Below, piece by piece: positions 9,453 to 17,775 of a DNA stretch of 64,000 nucleotides. The notes below the pieces were generated by a model, which worked only from the letters and a program-made list of their open reading frames with translations, searched no databases and was not told where the DNA came from. This DNA is from Thermococcus zilligii AN1. Its GTDB lineage: Archaea > Methanobacteriota_B > Thermococci > Thermococcales > Thermococcaceae. The DNA is taken from the NCBI RefSeq assembly GCF_000258515.1, contig NZ_AJLF01000002.1:310001-374000 (forward strand), read 5' to 3'. A program made the translations under genes and the position numbers. How positions within the stretch are numbered: the stretch's first letter is position 1; each line of letters opens with the position of its first letter.

Positions 9453-11254
9453 CACTCATCCCTCCCGGTGAGGATTTCGATCGCGTTGAACCGGCAAACC
9501 TCGTAGCAGGTTCCGCACCTGATGCAGGCCTCCTGGTCGATGACGTGTGGCTTCAGCCTCTCTCCGCTTATGGCCTTTGCAGGGCAGAACCTTGCGCACG
9601 CCGTACAGCCGGTGCATTTGTCTGCAATGATAACGTACCTTATGAGGGGCTTGCAGACCTTTGCGGGGCATTTCCCCTCGATGTGTGCTAAGTACTCATC
9701 CCTGAAGTAGCGGAGCGTCGTTAGGACGGGGTTTGGGGCGGTCTGGCCAAGGCCGCAGAGCGAGCCCACTTTGACCTGGTGGGCCAGTTTCTCAAGCCTC
9801 TCAAGGTCTTCCAGCGTTGCTTCTCCCTTCGTGAACCTGTCCAGGATTTCCAGCATCCTCTTCGTCCCCAGCCTGCAGAAGGTGCACTTTCCGCAGGACT
9901 CCTTCACCGTGAAGTCGAGGAAGAACTTCGCGACATCTACCATGCACGTGTCCTCGTCCATCACAACCATTCCGCCGCTCCCCATTATCGCCCCGGTGGC
10001 GTTGACGCTCTCGTAATCAACCGGGATGTCGAAGAGCTCCTCAGGAATGCAACCGCCCGAGGGGCCGCCGAGCTGTACGGCCTTAATCCTCTTGCCCGTC
10101 TTCGTCCCCCCGCCTATCCCGTAGAGTATTTCCCTCAGCGTTATGCCCATCGGCACCTCCACGTTGCCACCGCGCTTTATCTTGCCCGAGAGGGCGAAAA
10201 CCTTGGTGCCCCTGCTCTTCTCGGTTCCGAGGGAAGCGTAGGCCTCCCAGCCGTGCGTGATTATCCACGGGACGTTGGCCCAGGTCTCGACGTTGTTTAT
10301 GTTGGTCGGCTTGCCCCAGAGGCCCTTTTGGGCTGGATAGGGCGGCCTCGGCCTCGGCATTCCCCTCTTCCCCTCAATGGACGCTATTAGTGCCGTCTCC
10401 TCGCCGCAGACGAAGGCTCCAGCACCCTCCTTGATTTCGATGTCGAAGGAGAATCCACTACCGAGGATGTTTTCCCCCAAAAAGCCCCTCTCGCGCGCCT
10501 GCTTCAGGGCTATCCTGAGCCTCTTTACGGCCAGCGGGTATTCCGCTCTCACGTAGATGAAGCCCCTGGTGGCTCCAATCGCGTAGGCACCTATTATCAT
10601 GCCCTCTATGACGCGGTGGGGGTCTCCCTCAAGCACGTTCCTGTCCATGAAGGCCCCGGGATCACCCTCGTCGGCGTTGCAGATTACGTACTTCTCGTCG
10701 CCCTTAGCTTCCCTCGTGAACTTCCATTTTAAGCCAGTGGGGAATCCCGCCCCGCCTCTCCCCCTCAGGCCGGACTTTGTGATGACGTCTATTATCTCCT
10801 CGGGCTTCATCCGGAGGGCCTTCTTAAGGGCCTCGTAGCCGCCAGCTTGAATGTACTCGTCTATGTTCTCCGGGTCGATGTAGCCCGAGTTCTCCAGCAC
10901 TATCTTCCTCTGCTTGGCAAAATAGCCGTCGACATCCCAGGTCTTCCTCTCGCCGTTCTCCCACCAGTCCCTCTTGACGATCCACTCCTCGACGGGTTTT
11001 CCGTTGATGACGTGCTCCTCCACAATCCTCGGAACCTTCTCGGGGTCAACGTGGCCGTAGGTGATGATCCCGTCGTCGGTGATGATGTCAACGAGCGGCT
11101 CGCGGTAGCACATGCCAACGCAGCCGACTATCTTGAGCTTTACGTCAAGGTTTCTCTTTTCAAGCTCGCCCTTTAACGCTTCATAGGTCTCCCTGGCACC
11201 CGCGGCTATACCGCAGGAGTTCATGCCAACTGCTATGGCCTTTATCTCAGACAT
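9452..11254 (-). CDS. NuoF/HydB-like NAD(P)-binding FMN/Fe-S subunit
   Basis: This 600-residue protein starts with a thioredoxin-like domain of about 95 residues (NSCGIAAGA, GCVGMCYREP). The NuoF core follows, with the FMN/NAD signatures SGLRGRGGAGFPTGLKW and GAGAFVCGEETALIASIEG, an SLBB region, and the 4Fe-4S motif ESCGKCTFCRLGTKRM. At the C-terminus is a two-cluster ferredoxin domain (CTGCTACARFCPAKAI, CIRCGTCYEVCRFNAI). This layout matches the flavin subunits of soluble NADH-dependent hydrogenases and bifurcating complexes. The start overlaps the preceding gene by eight bases, and GGAGGGGAA precedes it. It is expected to be the NAD(H)-reacting subunit of the complex with the 6600 and 11247 genes. 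Confidence 0.92.
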   Translation of the reverse strand: MSEIKAIAVGMNSCGIAAGARETYEALKGELEKRNLDVKLKIVGCVGMCYREPLVDIITDDGIITYGHVDPEKVPRIVEEHVINGKPVEEWIVKRDWWENGERKTWDVDGYFAKQRKIVLENSGYIDPENIDEYIQAGGYEALKKALRMKPEEIIDVITKSGLRGRGGAGFPTGLKWKFTREAKGDEKYVICNADEGDPGAFMDRNVLEGDPHRVIEGMIIGAYAIGATRGFIYVRAEYPLAVKRLRIALKQARERGFLGENILGSGFSFDIEIKEGAGAFVCGEETALIASIEGKRGMPRPRPPYPAQKGLWGKPTNINNVETWANVPWIITHGWEAYASLGTEKSRGTKVFALSGKIKRGGNVEVPMGITLREILYGIGGGTKTGKRIKAVQLGGPSGGCIPEELFDIPVDYESVNATGAIMGSGGMVVMDEDTCMVDVAKFFLDFTVKESCGKCTFCRLGTKRMLEILDRFTKGEATLEDLERLEKLAHQVKVGSLCGLGQTAPNPVLTTLRYFRDEYLAHIEGKCPAKVCKPLIRYVIIADKCTGCTACARFCPAKAISGERLKPHVIDQEACIRCGTCYEVCRFNAIEILTGRDE

Positions 11255-11711
11255 CGAGCTTCCCCTCCCTGAGCTTTCTGATGAGCTTTCTCACCTTCTC
11301 CGGCGTCAGCTTGCCGAAGACCTTCTCGTTCACCATTATCACCGGTGCCAGGCTGCAGCAGCCGAGGCAGGCAACGCGCTCAAGCGTTACGAGGCCGTCC
11401 TCACTCGTCTGTCCCTCCCCTATCCCGAGCTCCTCCCTTATTGCCTGGGAGATGTTAACAGAACCGTTTACATGGCAGGCGGTGCCGTGGCAGATTTTGA
11501 CGACGTACTTTCCGAGGGGCTCGAAGCGGAACTGGGCGTAGAAGGTGGCAACACCGTAGACCCTGCTCAGCGGGATTCCGAGGTAGCGGGCGATTTCCTC
11601 AAGCGCCTCTTTGGGGAGGTAGCCGAAGCGCTCCTGGGTTCTCTGGAGAAGGGGGATGAGCGAGCCCGGTTCCGGGGGGTAAGAGCGGATGTAATCGAGG
11701 TCTGCTTTCAT
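11247..11711 (-). CDS. NuoE-like [2Fe-2S] subunit
   Basis: This 154-residue thioredoxin-fold subunit has the four cluster cysteines in CHGTACHVNG and ACLGCCSLAP, as in NuoE/HydC proteins. The start is set at ATG 11711 because GGTGAG lies five bases upstream; a GTG three codons earlier sits inside that site. It is the first gene of a three-gene operon that passes electrons among [2Fe-2S], FMN/4Fe-4S and GltD-type flavin modules. The promoter (TATA GTTTATAAG near 11757-11766, read leftward) faces the shyBCDA promoter across a SurR site cluster. Confidence 0.93.
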   Translation of the reverse strand: MKADLDYIRSYPPEPGSLIPLLQRTQERFGYLPKEALEEIARYLGIPLSRVYGVATFYAQFRFEPLGKYVVKICHGTACHVNGSVNISQAIREELGIGEGQTSEDGLVTLERVACLGCCSLAPVIMVNEKVFGKLTPEKVRKLIRKLREGKLDV

Positions 11712-11879
11712 AATTCTCACCCATGTGTGTTCCTTTGAAAAAACTTCGACCTTAATGTTTATAAGAGTGCACTAAAGCACGTGTTTGCAACATTTGGTTA
11801 CCAACCTTTTGTTTGGAAAACTCTTAAATCAAAGCTTTACAAACATAAAAAATAACAGCCCGACCAGGCGGTGGTCTCC
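11712..11879. promoter_or_regulatory. Divergent promoter with overlapping SurR sites (nuoE-like / shyBCDA)
   Basis: The extended motif GTTn3AACn5GTT is at 11783-11799. Its terminal GTT also begins a second GTTn3AAC site at 11797-11805. The cluster lies about 15-20 bases upstream of a TATA box for each direction: TTTATAAG near 11757-11766 for the leftward operon and CTCTTAAATC near 11821-11830 for the rightward one. This placement fits one SurR-controlled switch that activates both operons. In P. furiosus SurR activates hydrogenase genes when elemental sulfur is absent. Control of the NuoE-like operon by SurR is inferred here. Confidence 0.82.
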
Positions 11880-12884
11880 TTGAGGTACATAAAATTGCCT
11901 TCCGAAAATTTTGGGGAGTTCTTCAACTCGCTCAGGGCCTGGGGAAAGGTGTACGGGCCGGTGAAAAAAGGAAAGGTCTGTTCTTTTCAGGAAGTCCACG
12001 GGGTTGAGGAGGTCGCCCTCGACTACAAAAGGACAACGCTCCCCCCGAAGAAGTTCTTCGTGAGGCCCAGGGACGCTGTCCTTAAGCTCAAAAACGGCAG
12101 GTGGGAGAACGGTGTTGAAAGCGAGCCCTTCGTCCTCTTTGGCCTTCATTCCTGCGACATCCACGGGCTGAAGATCCTCGACAAGGTCTACCTCAGCGAG
12201 CCGGCTGACCCGTACTATAAGGCCAGGCGCGAGAATGCCACAGTAATCGGCATCAGCTGCATCCCCGACGAGTACTGCTTCTGCAAGAGCTTAGGGACGG
12301 ACTTCGCCATGGACGGCTTCGACCTCTTCCTCCACGAGCTCCCCGATGGCTGGCTCGTTAGGGTTGGGAGCGTCAGGGGGCATGAGATAGCATGGGAGAA
12401 CGAGGGGCTCTTTGAGGAGGTCACAGAGGGGGATCTCGCAAACTTCAGGGCCTTCGAGGAAAAGCGGGCAAAGTCCTTCGGGAGGAAGCTCAACAAGGAG
12501 GGCCTCGCGGACATGCTCGACCTGGCCTACAACAGCCCGGTTTGGAAGAAGTACGCCGATATCTGCCTCGCCTGCGGCAACTGCACCATGGTCTGTCCGA
12601 CCTGCCGTTGCTACGAGGTCTGCGACAGGTGGCTCAACGCTTACGAGGGGGTGCGGGAGCGGCGCTACGATTCCTGCTTCATGGAGAGCCACGGGCTGGT
12701 GGCGGGCGGCCACAACTTCAGGCCGACAAGGTTGGACCGCTTCAGGCACAGGTATTACTGCAAGAGCTACTTTGACCCATCCGCCGGTTTCAACTGCGTC
12801 GGGTGTGGGAGGTGTGATGAGTTCTGCCCGGCTAAGATAGAGCACGTTAAGGTTCTCGACGAGGTGAGGGGGTCCCTGCAATGA
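11880..12884 (+). CDS. shyB: Sulfhydrogenase II subunit beta
   Basis: This 334-residue Fe-S subunit is paralogous to HydB at 548 but shorter. The cluster motifs [18 protein letters not shown] and CVGCGRCDEFCPAKI are present, as is CIPDEYCFC. The start is taken at TTG 11880 (MRYIKLP), which gives the same N-terminus as hydB and a normal distance from GGCGGTGG; the GTG at 11871 overlaps that site. It is the first gene of a second complete BGDA-type operon, matching sulfhydrogenase II of Pyrococcus. The stop overlaps the next start (ATGA). Confidence 0.93.
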   Translation: MRYIKLPSENFGEFFNSLRAWGKVYGPVKKGKVCSFQEVHGVEEVALDYKRTTLPPKKFFVRPRDAVLKLKNGRWENGVESEPFVLFGLHSCDIHGLKILDKVYLSEPADPYYKARRENATVIGISCIPDEYCFCKSLGTDFAMDGFDLFLHELPDGWLVRVGSVRGHEIAWENEGLFEEVTEGDLANFRAFEEKRAKSFGRKLNKEGLADMLDLAYNSPVWKKYADICLACGNCTMVCPTCRCYEVCDRWLNAYEGVRERRYDSCFMESHGLVAGGHNFRPTRLDRFRHRYYCKSYFDPSAGFNCVGCGRCDEFCPAKIEHVKVLDEVRGSLQ

Positions 12885-13756
12885 GCGAGAACCCGTACCT
12901 CTCTTACGAAGCCAGAATCCTGGAGGTCAAGGATCTCACACCGAGGGAGAAGCTCTTCACGCTCCGCTTCACGGATCCAGAGGTGGGGGAGAGGTTCGAC
13001 TTCAAGCCGGGCCAGTTCGTGATAGTGGACGTCAGGGGCTTTGGGGAGTTCCCGATAAGCCTCTGCTCCCCGCCAACGAGAAAGGGCTACTTCCAGCTTT
13101 GCATAAGGAAAGCTGGCAGGATGACGAAGTTCGTCCACAGAATGGAAGAGGGCGACACCGTGGGAATCCGCGGGCCCTACGGGAACGGCTTCCCCATGGA
13201 GAAAATGGAGGGCTCAAACCTCGTCCTCGTCGCCGGTGGCCTCGGAATGGCGCCCCTCCGCTCCGTCCTGTGGTACGCCATCGACTCCGGAAAATACGAG
13301 CACATATGGCTCCTCTATGGAACTAAAGCCTACGAGGACATACTCTTCCGTGACGAGATAGTCCACCTCCTCAGGCACGGGGAGGCAATGAACTGCTCCG
13401 TAAAGCTCGCCTACGAGGTGGAGAGCCCCTCGTGCATTTACCTCGAGGAGGGCTTCTCCCAAAAGGTCTGCAGGGGCGTCGTTACCGACCTCTTCCGCGG
13501 CGAGGAGTTCGACGTGAACAAGGCCTACGCCCTCATCTGCGGCCCGCCGGTCATGTACAAGTTCGTCGTGAGGGAGCTCCTGAACAGGAAGCTTTCCCCT
13601 GGAAGGATTTACATGACCCTCGAGAGGAGGATGCGCTGTGGAATAGGGAAGTGCGGCCACTGCATCGTTGGGACGAGCACGTCCATCAAATACGTCTGCA
13701 GGGACGGCCCTGTCTTCACCTACTGGGACGCCCTCTCCACAAGGGGGTTGATATGA
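12881..13756 (+). CDS. shyC: Sulfhydrogenase II subunit gamma (FAD/NAD(P)-binding)
   Basis: This 291-residue ferredoxin reductase-like subunit has the FAD segment FKPGQFVIVDVRGFGEFPISLCS, a nucleotide-binding stretch LVLVAGGLGMAPLRS, CGPPVMYK, and a C-terminal [2Fe-2S] motif CGIGKCGHC with Cys in YVCRDG. It resembles HydG throughout but has diverged in the middle region (residues 140-200), which may reflect different nucleotide preference. It is flanked by four-base overlaps on both sides. Confidence 0.93.
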   Translation: MSENPYLSYEARILEVKDLTPREKLFTLRFTDPEVGERFDFKPGQFVIVDVRGFGEFPISLCSPPTRKGYFQLCIRKAGRMTKFVHRMEEGDTVGIRGPYGNGFPMEKMEGSNLVLVAGGLGMAPLRSVLWYAIDSGKYEHIWLLYGTKAYEDILFRDEIVHLLRHGEAMNCSVKLAYEVESPSCIYLEEGFSQKVCRGVVTDLFRGEEFDVNKAYALICGPPVMYKFVVRELLNRKLSPGRIYMTLERRMRCGIGKCGHCIVGTSTSIKYVCRDGPVFTYWDALSTRGLI

Positions 13757-14493
13757 TGGAGAAGCTTAAACTCGGTGTTTTCGAGCTGACGGGCTGCGGC
13801 GGCTGTGCCCTCAACGTCCTCTTCCTCTACGAGAGGCTCTTCGACCTTTTAGAGTTCTATGAGATGGGTGAGTTCCACATGGCTTCGAGCGCACAAGGGG
13901 GAGGCCACTACGACGTGGGCATCGTTACGGGAACCGTTTCGACCCACCGCGATTTAGAGCTCCTCAAAAATGCCAGAAACCGCTCCGACTACCTCATAGC
14001 GCTGGGAACGTGCGCCACCCACGGGAGCGTGCAGGCAAGCGTTGAACTGCCCATCAGGGAGAAGCTGAAGGCGGTCTACGGTGACGAAGGCAACCCGATG
14101 AAGGCCCTCGACTCAAAGCCTGCAGTGGAGTACGTGGCGGTTGATCTGGCCATTCCCGGCTGTCCCTACGACAAGGAAGAGCTTTACCAGGCCCTGATGA
14201 ACATCGCCAGGGGAGCTGACCCGGTCAGGCCCGATTACCCCGTCTGCGTCGAGTGCAAGTTAAACGAATACGAGTGCGTCCTCGTGAAGAGGAACCTCCC
14301 ATGCCTCGGCCCGATAACCCTTGGCGGCTGCAACGCGGCCTGCGTAAGGTCGGGCCTTGGCTGTATAGGTTGCAGGGGCCCCCTCCCGGGCGAGGTGAAC
14401 CCTGCGGGCGAGTACGAGATACTCAGGGGCCTCGGCTACAATGGGGATTACATAGTCAGGAAGTTCAAGACCTTCGCGAGGTGGGAGCCGTGA
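13753..14493 (+). CDS. shyD: Sulfhydrogenase II subunit delta (small subunit)
   Basis: This 246-residue small hydrogenase subunit has the N-terminal ELTGCGGCALNVLF motif and later Fe-S cysteines in LGTCATHGSV, PGCPYDKEE, CVECKLNEYEC, PCLGPITLGGCNAACVRSGLGCIGCRG. The start ATG 13753 overlaps the shyC stop; ATG 13756 is an equal alternative. The open frame extends leftward to 13432 inside shyC, but that extension is not homologous to anything and lacks a ribosome site. Confidence 0.93.
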   Translation: MMEKLKLGVFELTGCGGCALNVLFLYERLFDLLEFYEMGEFHMASSAQGGGHYDVGIVTGTVSTHRDLELLKNARNRSDYLIALGTCATHGSVQASVELPIREKLKAVYGDEGNPMKALDSKPAVEYVAVDLAIPGCPYDKEELYQALMNIARGADPVRPDYPVCVECKLNEYECVLVKRNLPCLGPITLGGCNAACVRSGLGCIGCRGPLPGEVNPAGEYEILRGLGYNGDYIVRKFKTFARWEP

Positions 14494-15737
14494 TAATCGA
14501 GCTGCACGAGTTTACCAGAGTTGAGGGCAACGGCAGGGCGGAGATAGTTGTCGAGGACGGTGAGGTGAAGGACGTCAGGCTCAAAATCGTTGAAGGCCCG
14601 CGCTTCTTCGAGTTGCTGACCCTTGGGAGACACTACTACGACGTCCCAGACCTCGAGGCCAGGATATGCGCGATATGTTACCTGGCCCACAGCGTTGCAT
14701 CGGTGATGGGCATAGAGAGGGCCTTTGGGGTCGAGGTTCCCGAGGAGATAAAGCTCCTGAGGGAGCTCGGACTCATAGGGGAGCTCCTTGAGAGCCACGC
14801 GCTTCACCTCTACCTGCTCGTTGCCCCAGATGTCCTCGGCTATTCCGATGCCATAAGGATGGCCACCAAACACGGCGAGCTCGTTAAGGAGGGGCTCGCA
14901 CTGAAGGCCTTCGGGAACAGGATAAGGGAGCTCATCGGCGGGAGGGAGATACACGGCATCAACGTCAAGCCCGGCGGCTTCGGTAGATACCCCACAGTTG
15001 AGGAGCTGGAGGAGGTAGAGAGGCAGAGCGAAGCCCTGTTGAAGCTTGCAAAGAGGGCCGTGAGGCTCTTCGCGGGGCTGGGCCCCTACGGGGAACGGGC
15101 AAAGCACTTCGTCGCCACGGACGGTTACCTATGGGGAGAGAGGCTGATTTCAGAGGGGGGAGAGCCCTTCCACTACACCGAGAGAATAGAGGAGCGCTCC
15201 TTAGTTTACAGCTTCGCCAAGCAGGGTAAATACAACGGCGAGAGCTTCCTCGTTGGAGCTTTGCCGAGGCTTCTTCTAAAGGCAAAGATGCTGACGCCGG
15301 AGGCAAAGAGGCTCTTCGAGGAGCAGAGGGAGAGGCTTGAGACCGGCTACGTAAGCTACAACAACCTTGCCCAGGCGATAGAGCTTGTCTACTCCCTTGA
15401 GAGGGCTGGGGAAATAGCGAAGACCCTCCTCGACCGCGGGATTAACGGTGAGAACGTCCCGGTGGAGCCGGGGGAGGGGGAGGGCATCGGCTACGTGGAA
15501 GCGCCGAGGGGAGTCCTCATCCACCACTACCGCACCGATTCAGAAGGGAAGATAGTCTATTCCAACATAATAACGCCGACGGCCCTTAACCACGCCATGA
15601 TGGAGGCCAGCCTGCTGAAGGAAGTGAGGGCACTCTACGGCGAGGTTGGGGAAGGGGAGATGGTGAAGAAGCTCGAGGAGACAGTTAGGGCCTTTGACCC
15701 CTGCATCTCCTGCTCGGTGCACCTGGTGAAGCTTTGA
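14490..15737 (+). CDS. shyA: Sulfhydrogenase II subunit alpha, [NiFe] catalytic subunit
   Basis: This 415-residue large hydrogenase subunit starts at GTG 14490 (IIELHEFTRVEGNG), as in the P. furiosus SHII alpha subunit that I remember. Nickel-ligand cysteine pairs are RICAICYLAH and the C-terminal DPCISCSVH, followed by a cleavable LVKL tail. Substrates are H2 and NAD(P)(H). Having both SHI and SHII in one 16-kb stretch is notable, since they are far apart in P. furiosus. A pyrimidine-rich tract after the stop (15738-15790) probably ends transcription. Confidence 0.95.
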   Translation: MIIELHEFTRVEGNGRAEIVVEDGEVKDVRLKIVEGPRFFELLTLGRHYYDVPDLEARICAICYLAHSVASVMGIERAFGVEVPEEIKLLRELGLIGELLESHALHLYLLVAPDVLGYSDAIRMATKHGELVKEGLALKAFGNRIRELIGGREIHGINVKPGGFGRYPTVEELEEVERQSEALLKLAKRAVRLFAGLGPYGERAKHFVATDGYLWGERLISEGGEPFHYTERIEERSLVYSFAKQGKYNGESFLVGALPRLLLKAKMLTPEAKRLFEEQRERLETGYVSYNNLAQAIELVYSLERAGEIAKTLLDRGINGENVPVEPGEGEGIGYVEAPRGVLIHHYRTDSEGKIVYSNIITPTALNHAMMEASLLKEVRALYGEVGEGEMVKKLEETVRAFDPCISCSVHLVKL

Positions 15738-15884
15738 GTTTTCCCTTCCTCTGGCCTGCTGAATTTCTTTTCCGCCCCCTTCCCCCTCACCCAAAGCTTT
15801 ATATACCCTTCCGCGAACCTGACCCGGGACTCTTCTCGGAGTCTTCCCTGAAGAGCCCCGAAAGTTGGAAAGTTGGTGTTGGAT

Positions 15885-16100
15885 ATGTATGGAGAAAGGT
15901 TTGGTGGATATGGACAGGAAGCCCCGGTTAAGGTTGGGGAGAGGTACAGGGTCAAGATAGAGAGCCTCGGAAAGGGCGGCGATGGAATCGCCAGGGTGAA
16001 GGGGTTCGTTATATTCGTCCCGAACACTCAGGTTGGAGACGAGGTTGATATCGTTATCAACTCCGTCAAGAAGAAGTTCGCCTTTGGCGAAGTCCTCTGA
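15885..16100 (+). CDS. TRAM-domain protein
   Basis: This 71-residue protein is almost only a TRAM fold ([47 protein letters not shown]), a small beta-barrel that binds RNA. Stand-alone TRAM proteins are common in archaea and some act as RNA chaperones. ATG 15885 follows GGTG at 15875-15878. The TTG at 15873 is less likely. The promoter CTTTATATAC is at about 15797-15806. Confidence 0.9.
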   Translation: MYGERFGGYGQEAPVKVGERYRVKIESLGKGGDGIARVKGFVIFVPNTQVGDEVDIVINSVKKKFAFGEVL

Positions 16101-16114
16101 CTGCTTGGTCTCAC

Positions 16115-16145
16115 TTCTCGCGCCCTTCATGGGCGCTTAACTTCT
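16115..16145 (+). terminator. Hairpin after the TRAM gene
   Basis: A perfect inverted repeat GCGCCC (16120-16125) / GGGCGC (16131-16136) with a five-base loop is followed by a short T-containing stretch. It lies 20 bases after the TRAM gene stop. It may stop transcription or protect the 3' end. Confidence 0.45.
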
Positions 16146-16193
16146 TTAACGAAAACGTTTTTTAGTGCACCCCCTACCTGCCCTGGTGGGAGC

Positions 16194-16460
16194 ATGAAGG
16201 TCACGGTGAGATATTTTGCCAGGTACCGCTCCCTGGTTGGGAAAGGCGAGGAGGAGGTAGAACTCCCGGAGGGGGCTACCGTTAGGGATCTCATCGAAAA
16301 GCTCAGGGAGCTCCATCCGGTTCTCAAAAATGAGGTCTTCTCCGAGGACGATAGCTTTGCAGATGTCAACGTCTCAAGAAACGGCCGCTATGTGGGGTTC
16401 GACGAAATATTAAAAGAGGGGGACGTAGTGGCCCTCTTTCCGCCGGTAAGCGGCGGCTGA
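16194..16460 (+). CDS. MoaD/ThiS-family ubiquitin-like sulfur carrier
   Basis: This 88-residue beta-grasp protein ends in Gly-Gly (FPPVSGG), the residue pair adenylated and thiocarboxylated in MoaD, ThiS and archaeal SAMP proteins. The N-terminus (MKVTVRYFARYRSLVG) and VELPEGATVRDLIEKL fit MoaD. Roles could be molybdopterin synthesis, tRNA thiolation or protein conjugation. No moaE or E1-like gene is adjacent, so the exact role is open. Its stop directly abuts the convergent gene. Confidence 0.85.
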   Translation: MKVTVRYFARYRSLVGKGEEEVELPEGATVRDLIEKLRELHPVLKNEVFSEDDSFADVNVSRNGRYVGFDEILKEGDVVALFPPVSGG

Positions 16461-17648
16461 TCACCTCTTTTTCCTCGCCATGAGCCAGATCAGGCTCAGC
16501 CCGACAATTGAAGCTGGCCCGCAGATGGTATTCGCTCCTCCAGTGTTCGTGTCCTTCTTCTCCTCTGCCGCCTGGTTGGTCTGAGTCACTCCATCCCCAC
16601 TTCCGGGGGTGGGGCTTCCCGGATTGAGATTACCCGTTTCGGGGCCTCCCCCGCACTTCACGAGCTGGGGATCCTTGCTCTCGTAATATGGTATCCAGGC
16701 GTAGGTTCCGTCCTCAGTCTCGTACCAGCCTATGTGGGAGTTCCACCCGGCTTTTCCCCAGCTAACGACGCTTGATATGTCTTTGATGTCTTCCTCGCTC
16801 AGTCCGCTTATGACTCCTGCTTCCTGGAGCTTTTCAAGGGCGGCTTTCATGGCCTCCGGTGCGCTCACTTCCTCCGGGTTGTAAATTGGCACCTCGTTGG
16901 AGTTCAATACGAGCGTGAACTCCGTGCAGTTTATGCCCACAACGCTGAAGAACTCCATCAGGGCCCCCCTGAGCTCCTCTGGGTTAGTTCCCGTTGCCCC
17001 AACAACGGTTGCCACTCCGGTTTTTATCACGCTGCTCGGGTCGACACCGTGCTCCCTGAGGCATGCCTCAAAGGCCGGGTTCAGTTTCCACGAGCAGAGC
17101 CCGTTCACACAGCCGCAGCTGGTGAGCTTAAGGCATTCATACCATTCGGCGTAGAGGCAGGGCGAGGCGATCTTCCCGGCCTCATCCCTGGGTGCGCAGA
17201 TCTCCCCGGAACAGCCGCCGGTGGCGCAGTCTGAATCTGAACTGCACTCCGTCGCCGGGAAGATGATCGTGAGCGTCACGTTGCCCTTTTTGAAGACGTT
17301 GACGTTCGAACCGTTTTTGGCGATCGTCCAGCCGAGCTTCGTGAGTTCGCTGAGGTTGTCCGTTGTGAGGATCAGCGCACCTGAATAGCTCCAGTATGCT
17401 GTGGGCTCAATCTTCTCCGGAATCTCCACCCGTACACGAACCCCTTTGCTATCGTTCCAGACCTTCAGGAGGAACGTTCTGTTTCCAATGGTCAGGGTTC
17501 CGGGAACACCTGCACCGGGGTTGTAGCTTACCCCCGGCTTGTTCAGGACGACTTCGACCGAGTAGCCGTCGCGGGGGGTGTAGCATGCCACGGCCAGGGG
17601 GAGGGACAGCATCATCAGGAGGATCCAAACCCCCACAATCCTCTTCAT
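16461..17648 (-). CDS. CGP-CTERM cell-surface protein with an eight-cysteine cluster
   Basis: This 395-residue secreted protein has a signal peptide (MKRIVGVWILLMMLSLPLAVA). The cysteine-rich block near residues 135-205 runs ECSSDSDCATGGC, GEIC, SPCLYAEWYECLKLTSCGCVNGLC, EACLREHG. A low-complexity Pro/Gly/Thr linker precedes a C-terminal CGP motif (CGPASIVGLSLIWLMARKKR). The latter is the Thermococcales CGP-CTERM sorting tail, thought to be processed and anchored to the surface. ATG 17648 follows GGTGAT. Function of the cysteine cluster is unknown. Confidence 0.85.
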   Translation of the reverse strand: MKRIVGVWILLMMLSLPLAVACYTPRDGYSVEVVLNKPGVSYNPGAGVPGTLTIGNRTFLLKVWNDSKGVRVRVEIPEKIEPTAYWSYSGALILTTDNLSELTKLGWTIAKNGSNVNVFKKGNVTLTIIFPATECSSDSDCATGGCSGEICAPRDEAGKIASPCLYAEWYECLKLTSCGCVNGLCSWKLNPAFEACLREHGVDPSSVIKTGVATVVGATGTNPEELRGALMEFFSVVGINCTEFTLVLNSNEVPIYNPEEVSAPEAMKAALEKLQEAGVISGLSEEDIKDISSVVSWGKAGWNSHIGWYETEDGTYAWIPYYESKDPQLVKCGGGPETGNLNPGSPTPGSGDGVTQTNQAAEEKKDTNTGGANTICGPASIVGLSLIWLMARKKR

Positions 17649-17719
17649 GGGAATCACCACTGGTTATTCCGGCGTCGTCTTATTTAAGGGGTACCATGGC
17701 TTCAAAGGTGTTTGAAGTG

Positions 17720-17775
17720 TTGCCTTCAAAAGCGTTATAAGTTAGCCGGTGGAGTTATCACCCGAGGTGATTGGT
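17720..17775 (+). promoter_or_regulatory. Enolase promoter and ribosome binding site
   Basis: A TATA-like CGTTATAAG (about 17733-17741) lies about 40 bases before the enolase start. A strong site GAGGTGAT (17764-17771) marks ATG 17776 as the start. No TGM operator is seen, in keeping with the enzyme's use in both glycolysis and gluconeogenesis. Confidence 0.6.

Noticed and set aside
13432-13752. 107-codon extension of ShyD
   Set aside because: It lies inside shyC; the small subunit starts at ATG 13753.
14253-14489. 79-codon extension of ShyA
   Set aside because: It lies inside shyD in another frame; the family N-terminus starts at GTG 14490.
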